Below, piece by piece: positions 35,335 through 44,639 of a stretch of 64,000 bases of DNA. Every line of letters starts with the position of its first letter. The first letter of the stretch is position 1. A model generated the notes under the pieces. It was given only the letters and a program-made list of their open reading frames with translations, did no database searches and had not been told where the DNA came from. Origin of the DNA: CAZOOA01 sp964581355 (GTDB lineage: Bacteria > Bacillota > Dethiobacteria > DTU022 > UBA8154); contig CAZOOA010000007.1 in NCBI GenBank assembly GCA_964581355.1, positions 17,598 through 81,597 on the forward strand, read 5' to 3'. Position numbers and translations under genes: made by a program.

Positions 35335-36321
35335 TTATTTCTTGCGCTGTTCCCTATAAATTTCCTTGAATAAAGGCATCAAGTGGCGAAAAACAACGCG
35401 AAAAATTGCCAGCATGGGGACGCTGAGAATGAGACCTAAAAAACCAAAAAATTTGCCGCCCACCAGAATCGCCAGGATTACAGTTAACGGATGAAATCCC
35501 AGGTTTTTCCCAAAAACCTGGGGGGCCAGCAACTGGCTTTCTACCTGCTGAACCAGGATGATCAGCAAAGCAACTTTCCAGGCCAAGGAAGAAGAGTGCA
35601 GCAGTGCAATGATAATTGCCGGGATTGACCCCAAAAAGGGGCCAAAATAGGGGATAAAATTGGTAAGGGCATTGATTAATCCCAAAAAGAGGGCATACTC
35701 TACTCCCAGAATTATTAGGCCCAGGTAAACCAGTGCTCCGACTATTCCACTGACCAGGACCATACCTCGCAGGTACAATCCTACTGTCTTGTTTATATCT
35801 CCCAAAGTTTCCCGGACCGTGGAACGATAATGTGCAGGAACAAGTCTTAAAATATTGCTTTTGAAGGTTTCGGCATCTTTTAAAAAATAAAAGGTAACTA
35901 TAGGTACCAGGAAAAGGGCAAGAAACTGACTAAAAAGAGAGATGAAAAATTGCGATAACCGTTCCAGGAATAAAACCAGGTCTTTTTGAATTTCTTCTAT
36001 CCCTTCATCAACAGCCTGGCGGATTCCCTGGGGCAGGTCAAAGCGTTCGTATTCACTTTCCATCCGTTCAAAGGCTTCCAGGAATATTTCGGTGTATTCG
36101 GGGAGCACTCCAATTAATTCCTGTAACTCGCCAATCAGAGTTGGTACCAGGTTGAGGCAAAACAAGACTGCCAGCGCCAGAAAAAAGATGTAAATAATTA
36201 TAATTGCAACTGGACGAGCCAGTCCTTGCCTTTCCAGGTAATTGATTACAGGTGTTAATAGATAGGTTAAGAGGACAGAAAAAAGCAAAGGAGTTAAAAT
36301 AACTCCCCAAATACCTCCCAA
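35335..36321 (-). CDS. AI-2E family transporter (short N-terminus)
   Basis: 328 residues, about seven membrane helices with a cytoplasmic segment near 90-120 and the conserved LGINALTNFIPYFGPFLGSIP-like region near 215-235. The TTG start lies directly inside the first conserved helix; family members normally have a further helix before it. The frame has a stop two codons upstream, and the only nearby ATG (preceded by AAAGGAA) is in another frame. A frameshift or a true short form are both possible. Family members include exporters and Na+/H+ antiporters. Confidence 0.78.
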   Translation of the reverse strand: MGGIWGVILTPLLFSVLLTYLLTPVINYLERQGLARPVAIIIIYIFFLALAVLFCLNLVPTLIGELQELIGVLPEYTEIFLEAFERMESEYERFDLPQGIRQAVDEGIEEIQKDLVLFLERLSQFFISLFSQFLALFLVPIVTFYFLKDAETFKSNILRLVPAHYRSTVRETLGDINKTVGLYLRGMVLVSGIVGALVYLGLIILGVEYALFLGLINALTNFIPYFGPFLGSIPAIIIALLHSSSLAWKVALLIILVQQVESQLLAPQVFGKNLGFHPLTVILAILVGGKFFGFLGLILSVPMLAIFRVVFRHLMPLFKEIYREQRKK

Positions 36322-36471
36322 GTCTTATTCATTTCCTTTCGCTTTTAGATCAACAGAACTGGATTCCTCAGCAAATTGCTCTAAACTGGCATGTGTAAAA
36401 TTTCTTAACCTTTGCAGGGAATAATTATGGAATAAGGGTGGAGATAATTTGCCTGTCCTAATTCAACTCAG

Positions 36472-36747
36472 TTAGTGGTCCCGGGAAATTATTTTATACA
36501 AAATATCGTTAATATCAGGTTCACTGGCACTGCCCTCTAAAACCAGTTGGCTTTCTTTTTCAAAATAGTTGGCCAGTTTTGCCGCCGTTTCCTGGCTGTC
36601 AATCTTAATTGGGTTACCCTCAGGGTCCATGTAGTACAATCTGGGCTCATCTTGATGGTAGTTAAATTCAATCAAGCATTTAGAACAGTAATACATTCCA
36701 GAGCCTGTTTTCCCCGTATCATGGCTCTGACAAACCGGGCAATACAC
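36472..36747 (-). CDS. Zinc-ribbon protein of unknown function
   Basis: 91 residues from GTG 36747 (AAGGAG 10 nt upstream). Zinc ribbon CPVC…CSKC at residues 3-24 is followed by a short domain I do not recognise (EPRLYYMDPEGNPIKI). The longer frame to 36813 has no ribosome site. Lies between mnmA and the AI-2E gene. Confidence 0.6.
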   Translation of the reverse strand: MYCPVCQSHDTGKTGSGMYYCSKCLIEFNYHQDEPRLYYMDPEGNPIKIDSQETAAKLANYFEKESQLVLEGSASEPDINDILYKIISRDH

Positions 36748-36977
36748 TATACAGCAACTCCTTTTTCTGATTGTAGCATAAAAACTATGGCGAATAGTAT
36801 TCCCGGTGGACAAAAAAAAATACCCGGCTTGGTAAAACAGCGCCAGGTCTATGGACTACCCTGAAAATAATAACTGTCGCATAAAATTCTTACTCATGAC
36901 AACGCTGGCCGCGCATTTTTCATCCTTCTGATGGTGCCCCGTTTTGTGGGAGCATGGGGGCCTTATTTATGATTCTG

Positions 36978-38108
36978 CTAGTATCGGATAGCACTTGAGA
37001 TGATGCCGCCGCCGATTACTTCATCTCCCTGGTAAAATACAGCCGACTGACCCGGTGTAACTGCTTTCTGGGGATTCTCAAATATAACCCTGGCCATCTT
37101 TCCTTCCGGAGGGTATAGGGTTGCCTTGATAGGTGTTGAGCGATAGCGGATTTTCGTTTCCACCTGTTTTTCATCCGAGGGGGCAAAGCCGGAAATAAAA
37201 TTAAGATCTTCCACCCATAAACCACCGCTGTAAGTTTCTTCTTCCGTTCCCACAATGACACGGTTGTTTTCAGGATCCAAGGCCACAACATACAGGGGTT
37301 GGGGTGAAGAGATGCCCAGGCCTTTTCTCTGGCCAATGGTATAAAAAGGGATCCCTTGATGTTGCCCCAGCTTTTCTCCATCAGTTGAGCGGATCTCGCC
37401 TTCCTGGATCCACTCACCGCACACCCGCTGTAAAAATCCCCTATAATCATTATCCGGGAGGAAACAGATTTCTTGACTCTCATTTTTTTCAGCTACGTTC
37501 AAACCCCTGTTGGCAGCAATATCCCGGACCTCTTGTTTTGTTACTTCTCCCAAAGGAAGCAGTATCCGGCAGAGTTGTTCCTGCTTCAGGGTATAAAGAG
37601 CATAACTTTGGTCTTTTGTGTCATCAAGCCCGCGGAAAAGTCTATATCGTTGTTCCTCATTATCGTAAACAACCCGGGCATAATGGCCCGTGGCTAAAAA
37701 GTCAAAGTCCATGGTCAGAGCTTTCTCCAACAGCTGGGAAAACTTCAGGTTCCGGTTGCAGGCTATGCAGGGATTGGGCGTACGTCCGCGCAAATACTCC
37801 CGGGTAAAGTAGCAGACCACCTGTTCATAGAACGCATTTTTCAAATTAAAAACATAGTGTGGTATCCCTATTTCTCCAGCAACGGCCTTGGCGTCGTTTA
37901 CAGCCTCCAGGGAACAACAGCCCTGCACGCCTGCATCCGCCTGCTCCTGGGAAATAGAGTCGATCCAATAGCGCATTGTTACTCCCTCCAGGATGTACCC
38001 CTCTTCCTTTAACAGGAGGGCCGCCACGGAACTATCCACACCGCCACTCATGGCCATCAAGACCCTGGAACCTGGTGGGTTATTGTGCAAATCTGTCAGG
38101 CGATCCAT
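36978..38108 (-). CDS. mnmA: tRNA 2-thiouridylase MnmA
   Basis: 376 residues. PP-loop MSGGVDSSVAALLL near 20, catalytic Cys in PNPCIACN and ESQEICF, GHYARV, and the C-terminal beta-barrel (QRKGLGI). Thiolates U34 of Lys, Glu and Gln tRNAs. The sulfur donor IscS is not in the window. The 230 bp after it (towards 36747) shows no gene; a poor GC-rich hairpin near 36935 could terminate it. Confidence 0.95.
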   Translation of the reverse strand: MDRLTDLHNNPPGSRVLMAMSGGVDSSVAALLLKEEGYILEGVTMRYWIDSISQEQADAGVQGCCSLEAVNDAKAVAGEIGIPHYVFNLKNAFYEQVVCYFTREYLRGRTPNPCIACNRNLKFSQLLEKALTMDFDFLATGHYARVVYDNEEQRYRLFRGLDDTKDQSYALYTLKQEQLCRILLPLGEVTKQEVRDIAANRGLNVAEKNESQEICFLPDNDYRGFLQRVCGEWIQEGEIRSTDGEKLGQHQGIPFYTIGQRKGLGISSPQPLYVVALDPENNRVIVGTEEETYSGGLWVEDLNFISGFAPSDEKQVETKIRYRSTPIKATLYPPEGKMARVIFENPQKAVTPGQSAVFYQGDEVIGGGIISSAIRY

Positions 38109-38126
38109 AGGTACACTTTCCTTCCG

Positions 38127-38744
38127 TTATTGGTCTTTAGGGGAGTCCACCCGGACATTCCCTTTACAAACCGAGGCAACCTGGTCAAGTAAATCATCCT
38201 TCCACCGTTGGGGTATCAGAATCTCCAGGGTAACTTCCTGTCCGTAGATAAAATCAACCACTTTTCCCTGCAAAGACTCCACTTGCTGAACAGCCGCCCC
38301 CAGGTAATCATAGGGTATACGCAAAATGATTCTTGCCTGTAGTTCCCGCTGGCAGATAGAGGCTCCCTGAATACCGGACTCGGCACAAGCCCGGTAAGCC
38401 CGGACAAGACCACCGATTCCCAGCTTAACACCACCAAAATACCGGGTTCCCACCAACATCAGGTTGGTCAGATCATATTTTTCCAGCACACCTAACATGG
38501 GAGAACCTGCCGTACCCGCAGGTTCTCCTGCATCGTCACTGCGAGCGAGAATACTGTCGCCCACTCCCAGCCGAAAAGCAAAGGCATGGTGGGTAGCTCC
38601 TGGAAGCTCTTCCTTCACCTGCTCCAGGAACCGGCGGGCCTCACCTTCAGTAACACAGGGGGTCACGGAAGCATAAAAGCGACATGAACCTACGGCGCTT
38701 TTTACTCGTATGGGCTGTTCAATGGTTTTATAAGCAGACAACAT
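38127..38744 (-). CDS. YigZ/IMPACT family protein
   Basis: 205 residues from ATG 38744 (AAAGGA 5 nt upstream, 2 nt after the rarA stop). Signature GTRYFGGVKLGIGGLVRAY near 105 and DDAGEPAGTAGSPML near 70 identify the IMPACT/YigZ fold; the C-terminal half is the EF-G domain V-like part. Cellular role unclear. Probably coupled to rarA. Confidence 0.92.
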   Translation of the reverse strand: MLSAYKTIEQPIRVKSAVGSCRFYASVTPCVTEGEARRFLEQVKEELPGATHHAFAFRLGVGDSILARSDDAGEPAGTAGSPMLGVLEKYDLTNLMLVGTRYFGGVKLGIGGLVRAYRACAESGIQGASICQRELQARIILRIPYDYLGAAVQQVESLQGKVVDFIYGQEVTLEILIPQRWKDDLLDQVASVCKGNVRVDSPKDQ

Positions 38745-38746
38745 GT

Positions 38747-40081
38747 TTATCCTTTCTTGTGCTTCAAAGCTCTCCAATGCTGTAGTCGTTTTTTTATCTC
38801 TTTTTCCTGACCTTCTTCTGAAGGCTGATAAAATAATTTTTCCTCCATCTCCTGGGGCAGATAAGATTGCGGAACATAATGACCAGGATAATCATGGGGA
38901 TAAAGATATCCTTTGCCGTGGCCCAATTGTTTTGCTCCTTTGTAGCTGGCATCCCGCAGGTGGGCCGGCACCCTTTGTTCTTGGCTGTGCCTAACCTCTG
39001 ACTGGGCTTGATTAATGGCCAGGTATGCTTTATTGCTCTTGGGTGCACTGGCCAGGTACGTAGCTGCCTGAGCCAATGCAATTCGCCCTTCAGGAAGCCC
39101 AATCTGGTGAACCGCCTGTGCCGCAGCGACTGCCAGGGGTAGTGCTGCGGGATCGGCATTTCCAATATCTTCGCTGGCACTGATTACCAAACGTCGGGCA
39201 ATAAACAGCGGATCTTCACCCGCTTCCAGCATCCTCGCCAACCAATAGACGGCAGCATCAGGATCTGAGCCCCGGATAGACTTGATAAAAGCAGAAATGA
39301 TATCGTAATGGTAATCCCCTTCCTGATCATACCGCAAATTTTTTTTGTACAGCACATTTTGAACTTGTTCACCGGTTAGCTGTTCATCCGGGAACTCCCG
39401 GTTTTGATTAAGCGAGTTCAGTACTGCCAATTCCAGAACATTCAGAGCAATACGGGCATCCCCTCCGGAAATAGCGGCTAAATAATCCAGGCCACCTAAA
39501 GAGATGGACACCTGGTAAGTGCCCAACCCTTTTTCTTGATCTTCCAGGGCTCTATGAACGATGGTTTTTACATCAGTTGAAGAAAGGCTTTCAAAAGTAA
39601 ATAAATGGCAACGAGAGAGCAGGGGAGATATGACAGAGAAAAAAGGATTCTCGGTAGTGGCACCGATAAAGTAAACCAACCCTTCTTCTACAGCCGGGAG
39701 CAAAACATCCTGCTGCGCTTTGTTAAAGCGGTGGATTTCGTCAATAAACAGGATCGTTCTCTGCCCTACGGAAACCCGGGTGGTTTTTGCTTCATCCAGT
39801 ACCCCCCGGACATCTTTTACCGTTGCTGCAACAGCATTTAACCGGACAAAACGAGCTTTTGTCCGGGAAGCAATAATCCGGGCCAGCGCTGTTTTTCCTG
39901 TTCCTGGTGGACCATAAAAAACCATGGAGGCCAATGCATCTTCCTCTACCATTTTTCGAAGCGGCTTGCCCTGCCCCACCAGGTGTTCCTGACCCACAAA
40001 CTCATCCAGGGAAAGAGGTGTCATCCGCCTGGCCAGGGGGCCTTCTTTCTTTACATTTTCCTCCCAGCTGTAGCTCAGCAA
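38747..40081 (-). CDS. rarA: Replication-associated recombination protein A
   Basis: 444 residues, AAA+ ATPase: Walker A GPPGTGKTALA near 57, Walker B LFIDEIHRFNKAQQD, sensor GATTENPFF, and the MgsA C-terminal domain (LPEGRIALAQAATYLASAPKSNKAY in type). Acts at stalled replication forks together with RecA/SSB. Confidence 0.95.
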   Translation of the reverse strand: MLSYSWEENVKKEGPLARRMTPLSLDEFVGQEHLVGQGKPLRKMVEEDALASMVFYGPPGTGKTALARIIASRTKARFVRLNAVAATVKDVRGVLDEAKTTRVSVGQRTILFIDEIHRFNKAQQDVLLPAVEEGLVYFIGATTENPFFSVISPLLSRCHLFTFESLSSTDVKTIVHRALEDQEKGLGTYQVSISLGGLDYLAAISGGDARIALNVLELAVLNSLNQNREFPDEQLTGEQVQNVLYKKNLRYDQEGDYHYDIISAFIKSIRGSDPDAAVYWLARMLEAGEDPLFIARRLVISASEDIGNADPAALPLAVAAAQAVHQIGLPEGRIALAQAATYLASAPKSNKAYLAINQAQSEVRHSQEQRVPAHLRDASYKGAKQLGHGKGYLYPHDYPGHYVPQSYLPQEMEEKLFYQPSEEGQEKEIKKRLQHWRALKHKKG

Positions 40082-40188
40082 ATCCAGACAAAACCCTCCT
40101 TGAACTGGCGTAGAAATGGAATCCCTGCTTCCTGTTATCCAGCTTCCTCAATGCTGTGAGCATTGTTTCATACCTGGGCCGGATTGGC

Positions 40189-41547
40189 TTAAACAGCCTG
40201 CAGGTAGAGAGCTTTTTCCAGCCTCATTTTTTGCAAAGCGCAACTCAAAACATGATTTTTTTCCAGGTGGCCCACCTGGGTCAGGTTGGCTGCAGCACAA
40301 CCATAGCCGCACAGGTAACGGGCCCAGCATACGTTACACTCCTGGTGGATCCTGGGAGCATCATAAAGTTCCTGCAGGCGGGGATTATTCTTTAGTTGTT
40401 CCACGTCCAGGATATTTCCTGCCAGGTAATCCTCGTTGCCTGCAAACTGATGGCAGGGATACAAACGGCCATCAGGTGCTACAGCCAGGTATTCTGTACC
40501 GGCTCCACATCCGCTGATCCGTTTATACAGGCAAGGTCCCTGTTCCAAATCGACATGAAAGTGATAAAAAAGAAAGGGCGTCCCTTCCCGCTTCTGCTCC
40601 AGGTAAATATCAGTCAGGCGGTCATACTCCGCTTCGAGGAAAGGAAGATCCTCTTCCGTTAATGCAAAATCGTCGCCAGTACCGATTACCGGTTCCAGGG
40701 AAAGGGAGTCAAACCCCAGACCAATTAGATGTTCTGCGTCAAGGCTGAAATCAAGGTTGTTTTTTGTATAGGTTCCCCGGATATAATAGTCACGATAATT
40801 CCGCTGCTCCAAAAGTCTGTTAATGTTTTGTAGGGTTTCCTGGTAGGATCCTTTTCCGCTGTGGGTCTTCCGCATGGAATCATGGACCTGGGGCCTTCCA
40901 TCCAGGCTTAATACGACGCTGATGTTCTCCCGGTTTAAAAAGTCGATAATCTCATCATTAAGCAAAGAAGCATTGGTTGTCAAAGTAAAGGCAAGCTCTA
41001 CCCCCACCTTGCCAGCTTTTTCCCTGGCATACTGGACAATGCCCTTTACTACCGGAAAGTTCAGCAGAGGCTCTCCGCCGAAAAAGTCAATTTCCCTGAA
41101 ACGGCCGCTTCCCTGTGCAAGAAGAAAATCCACAGCCTTGCGCCCTACTTCCCAGGGCATGTTTAAGACAGACTGGTCCTGTCCATCCCGGGCAAAACAG
41201 TAGCGGCAGGACAGGTTGCAGTCCTGGGAAACAAGCAGGCAGAGGGCTTTAACTGCTTGTGGCCCGGAAGCAGTTGGACCCCGGACGGCCGGTGGAGTAA
41301 AAATCACCTGTTCCCGCTGCAATCGACCAATTTCCTGGAATACGCTGAGCAGCTCTTGTTGATCAAACCGGTCTTTCAGGCGCAGGACAACTTCATCACG
41401 ACTAAATCCCTGAACCAAGAGTCTCATGACTTCACCAGCCAGCTGATCCACCTGGAGCAGTGAGCCGCTATTGACATCATAAGCAAACTCCAGGCCTTTA
41501 CATTGAAAAATATGCAGATCTTTGTTCCTGCGATCCCCTGAATCCAT
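40189..41547 (-). CDS. scfB: SCIFF peptide radical SAM maturase (thioether-forming)
   Basis: 452 residues. N-terminal peptide-recognition region, radical SAM CxxxCxxC as DCNLSCRYCFA near 97-107, then a SPASM domain with Cys in CGAGTEYLAVAPDGRLYPC and CNVCWARYLCGYGC for auxiliary [4Fe-4S] clusters. It builds thioether links in the SCIFF precursor encoded 32 bp upstream. ATG start with a modest ribosome site, probably coupled to scfA. Confidence 0.93.
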   Translation of the reverse strand: MDSGDRRNKDLHIFQCKGLEFAYDVNSGSLLQVDQLAGEVMRLLVQGFSRDEVVLRLKDRFDQQELLSVFQEIGRLQREQVIFTPPAVRGPTASGPQAVKALCLLVSQDCNLSCRYCFARDGQDQSVLNMPWEVGRKAVDFLLAQGSGRFREIDFFGGEPLLNFPVVKGIVQYAREKAGKVGVELAFTLTTNASLLNDEIIDFLNRENISVVLSLDGRPQVHDSMRKTHSGKGSYQETLQNINRLLEQRNYRDYYIRGTYTKNNLDFSLDAEHLIGLGFDSLSLEPVIGTGDDFALTEEDLPFLEAEYDRLTDIYLEQKREGTPFLFYHFHVDLEQGPCLYKRISGCGAGTEYLAVAPDGRLYPCHQFAGNEDYLAGNILDVEQLKNNPRLQELYDAPRIHQECNVCWARYLCGYGCAAANLTQVGHLEKNHVLSCALQKMRLEKALYLQAV

Positions 41548-41579
41548 AACTTAAAAAAAAGCAGCCCTTGTGGACTACT

Positions 41580-41726
41580 TTATTTTCCCTCCTCCTGCCG
41601 GCAGACCTGGTTGCCCACCGTGCAAGATGTCTTGCAGGCTGACTGGCAAGAAGTCTGGCATTCACGGCAGTTGCGGTCGTCGATCTCATGCAGGTTTCCT
41701 TTTTTAACCACTTTTATGTGTTCCAT
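41580..41726 (-). CDS. scfA: Six-Cys SCIFF ranthipeptide precursor
   Basis: 48 residues, below the usual gene-calling limit. The leader MEHIKVVKKGNLHEID is followed by a core with six Cys at residues 20, 23, 27, 31, 35 and 42 (CREC, TSC, SAC, TSC, QVC), the SCIFF pattern known throughout Clostridia. GGGAGGT lies 7 nt before the ATG. Modified by scfB next door. No dedicated protease or exporter gene is adjacent. Confidence 0.95.
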   Translation of the reverse strand: MEHIKVVKKGNLHEIDDRNCRECQTSCQSACKTSCTVGNQVCRQEEGK

Positions 41727-41797
41727 TACTTCAACCTCCCGCAGTAGTCTGGTCGGGTCTTAGTGTAATAACCCGGCTGTACGTCTTCATTCTATAC

Positions 41798-42670
41798 TTA
41801 TCCCCGGGCTGCGTCAAGAGGAAAAGCCTGATCCAGGCCCCTGCGAAATGAAGAGACTTTTTCCAGAATAACCTTCGGCAGCAAACCAGGTTTTTCCAGG
41901 TTCTTTTCCACTTCCTTGACCAGGGCGCTGCCCACAATGACCCCATCGACCAGCCGGGAGGCTTCAACCGCCTGGTCTGGCGTAGAAATCCCAAAGCCGG
42001 CCAAAAGAGGCGTTTTGGTATGACGGCGGCCTGTTGCGGCAGTTTCGGGCAAGGTGTGGGAAAGCAAGCCCCGTTCCCCGGTGACACCGGAAATGGTAAC
42101 GCAGTAGACAAACCCACGGGTGTCCTTTAAAATTTTTCCTGCCCTTTCCTCCCGGGTCATGGGCGTCAAAAAATCGATTAAGAGCACACCACTTGTTTCT
42201 GCCAGCGGCTTAAAGCAGCCCTTTTCTTCATAAGGCAGGTCGGGAATAACCAGTCCGTCGACCCCCGACTTTCCAGCCCGCTGGAAAAACAGTTCCGGGC
42301 CGTACTGGTAAATGGGATTCCAGTAGGTTAACAGTACAATTGGATTATTGTAGTCTGCCCGAAGGCGACTGGTTAAAGAAAAAATATCTTCAACGCTTGT
42401 CTTATGTTGCAAGGCCCGGGCAGCGGCATCCTGGATTACCGGCCCATCGGCCAGGGGGTCACTGAAAGGAACCCCAATTTCCAGTATATCCGCTTTTCCA
42501 TCCAGGGCAGCCCTGAACATTTTTTCTGAATGAACAAGATTCGGGTCACCACCCATGAGAAAGACAGCCAGGGCTTTTTGCCCACTCTTTTGCAACCTCG
42601 ATAACGTATACTCCAGCCGGTTTCTTTTTGTGCTTCTATGCACTTCCTGCTGCTTTTGGCTCTTCTGCAT
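41798..42670 (-). CDS. trpA: Tryptophan synthase alpha subunit
   Basis: 290 residues, TIM barrel with ILEIGVPFSDPLADGPVIQ (catalytic Glu/Asp) near 63-81 and GFGISTPDQA near 225. Releases indole for TrpB. I use the ATG at 42670, 9 nt after GGAGG, rather than GTG two codons up. Last gene of trpEGDCFBA; a weak hairpin overlapping its stop codon (CCCGG/CCGGG, then TTATT) may terminate the operon. Confidence 0.95.
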   Translation of the reverse strand: MQKSQKQQEVHRSTKRNRLEYTLSRLQKSGQKALAVFLMGGDPNLVHSEKMFRAALDGKADILEIGVPFSDPLADGPVIQDAAARALQHKTSVEDIFSLTSRLRADYNNPIVLLTYWNPIYQYGPELFFQRAGKSGVDGLVIPDLPYEEKGCFKPLAETSGVLLIDFLTPMTREERAGKILKDTRGFVYCVTISGVTGERGLLSHTLPETAATGRRHTKTPLLAGFGISTPDQAVEASRLVDGVIVGSALVKEVEKNLEKPGLLPKVILEKVSSFRRGLDQAFPLDAARG

Positions 42671-42672
42671 CT

Positions 42673-43956
42673 TCACAAACCTCCATGATTTAATAAAACT
42701 GAAAGATCTTTGTCTCCTCGCCCCGATAGATTGAGGACCACAATATCATCTTGCCTGTCATCTTCTTGCAGTTGCCGGGCCAAAGGCTCAAGGTATGCCA
42801 GAGCATGGGCACTTTCCAGGGCCGGCAAAATCCCTTCTTTGCGGGCTAAAAGGTGAAAAGCTTGGAGGGCTTCTTCATCAGTAGCCGATACATACCGGGC
42901 TCTGCTGGATGTTTGAAAAAAGCTGTGTTCCGGCCCAACTCCCGGGTAGTCCAGCCCGGCAGAGATGGAATGAACCGGGGCAACCTGCCCCTGCTCGTCC
43001 TGGAGCAGGTAACTTAATGCACCATGCAGCACTCCCGGAGAGCCTTTTTGAAGGGAGGCGGCGTGTTGATCCCCCTCCAGGCCTTTGCCCCCGGCTTCAA
43101 CCCCGATAAACTGCACACTATTATCGTCGAAAAAAGGCGCGAATATACCCATGGCATTGCTCCCGCCACCAATGCAGGCCACCAGGTAACCTGGAAGGTC
43201 CTGCTCCTGTTCCATAATCTGCTCTTTTACTTCCAGGCCGATAACCGACTGAAAATCCCGGACCATTTGGGGATAGGGATGAGGACCCACCACGGAACCA
43301 ATGACATAGTGGGTTTTCTCCAGCACGGTGATCCATTCCCGCAAAGCTTCGTTGGTGGCATCTTTCAACGTTTTGCTGCCTGACGTTACCGGCTTTACCT
43401 CAGCCTGCAGCAGTTTCATCCGGAACACATTGGGTTCCTGGCGGGCCATATCTTCCTCGCCCATAAAAACGGTGCACTCCAAGCCCAAAAGCGCTGCAGC
43501 TGTTGCCACAGCCACCCCATGCTGACCGGCACCCGTTTCAGCAATCAGCCGTTTTTTGCCCATATACCTGGCCAACAGGGCCTGACCCAGGGCGTTATTG
43601 ATCTTATGGGCACCCGTGTGGTTCAGATCTTCCCTTTTTAAATACAGGCGGGACAAACCCAGGTGTTCACCCAAGTTGCTGGCGCGGTAGAGGGGAGTTG
43701 GCCGACCTACATAGCTGCTCAAATACTGTTGAAACTCTTTTTGTGAGTCTATAGAGTTCCGAAAATGCGCATAGCCTTCCGTCAGCTCATCCAAAGCCGG
43801 TATCAGGGTTTCCGGGACATACCTTCCCCCAAAAGCTCCATAGTAGCCATTTTTGTCGGGAAAATCCGACACTGATGAGTCTGCTTGATTATGTTTATTT
43901 TCCAGCCCAGTTCTATTTTCTCTTTCTAAAAGATGATTGTGGCTCTTATTGAACAT
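42673..43956 (-). CDS. trpB: Tryptophan synthase beta subunit
   Basis: 427 residues with a 30-residue N-terminal extension. PLP Lys in HTGAHKINNALGQ near 125, GGGSNAMG phosphate-binding loop near 270, GPEHSFF. Condenses indole and serine. Its ATG overlaps the trpF stop by one base (TAATG); GGAGGT 8 nt upstream. Confidence 0.96.
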   Translation of the reverse strand: MFNKSHNHLLERENRTGLENKHNQADSSVSDFPDKNGYYGAFGGRYVPETLIPALDELTEGYAHFRNSIDSQKEFQQYLSSYVGRPTPLYRASNLGEHLGLSRLYLKREDLNHTGAHKINNALGQALLARYMGKKRLIAETGAGQHGVAVATAAALLGLECTVFMGEEDMARQEPNVFRMKLLQAEVKPVTSGSKTLKDATNEALREWITVLEKTHYVIGSVVGPHPYPQMVRDFQSVIGLEVKEQIMEQEQDLPGYLVACIGGGSNAMGIFAPFFDDNSVQFIGVEAGGKGLEGDQHAASLQKGSPGVLHGALSYLLQDEQGQVAPVHSISAGLDYPGVGPEHSFFQTSSRARYVSATDEEALQAFHLLARKEGILPALESAHALAYLEPLARQLQEDDRQDDIVVLNLSGRGDKDLSVLLNHGGL

Positions 43957-44639
43957 TACTTTTCACCTCCACAAGATACGTGTCCCAGGATCTGTTCGTA
44001 ATTCCAGTTGTGAACCTGCTGCATAAAGGCCTTGATTTTCTCCGGGTCTTTTTTCCCCTGGCTTTCTACGCCGCTGCTAAGATCCAGGCCAAATGGATTG
44101 ACCTTTTCCAGTGCAGTTGACACATTGTCCTGATTCAAACCTCCAGCCAGAACCAAAGGTAGCTTCAGGCTGCCCTCTGCCTGGAAAGAAGCAGCAATAG
44201 CCCAGTTAAAGGTTTTACCGCCCCCACCCTTGATATCCGGGTAACAGGTGTCCAGCAGCAGTGCATCAACAGGATACATAGAAATTGTCCTGGTTTCCCG
44301 CTCGGCATTCCAGTCAGAGGTAACAGAAAAGGTTTTAATTATTTTATACCCGGGAAACCGGCTGCAGTAGTTCGGTGTTTCTTCCCCATGAAATTGTAAC
44401 GTATCCAGTCCGCAAAAGGTCCCAATTTCATTGACCAGCTCAATATCTTCGTTGACAAAAACGCCTACTTTACTGATCCACGGCGGCAACTTCCTGATGA
44501 CCTGCTGGGCCTGGACGGGGGAAACCTTACGGGGACTTTCAGCAAAAACAAACCCCAATGCATGGACCCCTGCTGCTACAGCTGACTTTCCTTCCTCCAG
44601 GCATTGAATACCGCATATCTTAACACGCACAAGGAACAT
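43956..44639 (-). CDS. trpF: Phosphoribosylanthranilate isomerase
   Basis: 227 residues, TIM barrel with catalytic Cys in VKICGIQ and the phosphate-binding stretch LAGGLNQDNV near 170 and LDLSSGVES near 192. Third-step isomerase in tryptophan synthesis. Overlaps trpC by 20 bp with GAGGGG before its ATG. Confidence 0.95.
   Translation of the reverse strand: MFLVRVKICGIQCLEEGKSAVAAGVHALGFVFAESPRKVSPVQAQQVIRKLPPWISKVGVFVNEDIELVNEIGTFCGLDTLQFHGEETPNYCSRFPGYKIIKTFSVTSDWNAERETRTISMYPVDALLLDTCYPDIKGGGGKTFNWAIAASFQAEGSLKLPLVLAGGLNQDNVSTALEKVNPFGLDLSSGVESQGKKDPEKIKAFMQQVHNWNYEQILGHVSCGGEK

Noticed and set aside
36930..36965. GC-rich hairpin after mnmA as terminator
   Set aside because: The stem is imperfect and lacks a T-run; mentioned only as a possibility in the mnmA entry.
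40149..40165. CAATGCT/AGCATTG hairpin as terminator of scfB
   Set aside because: On the scfB strand no T-run follows the stem.
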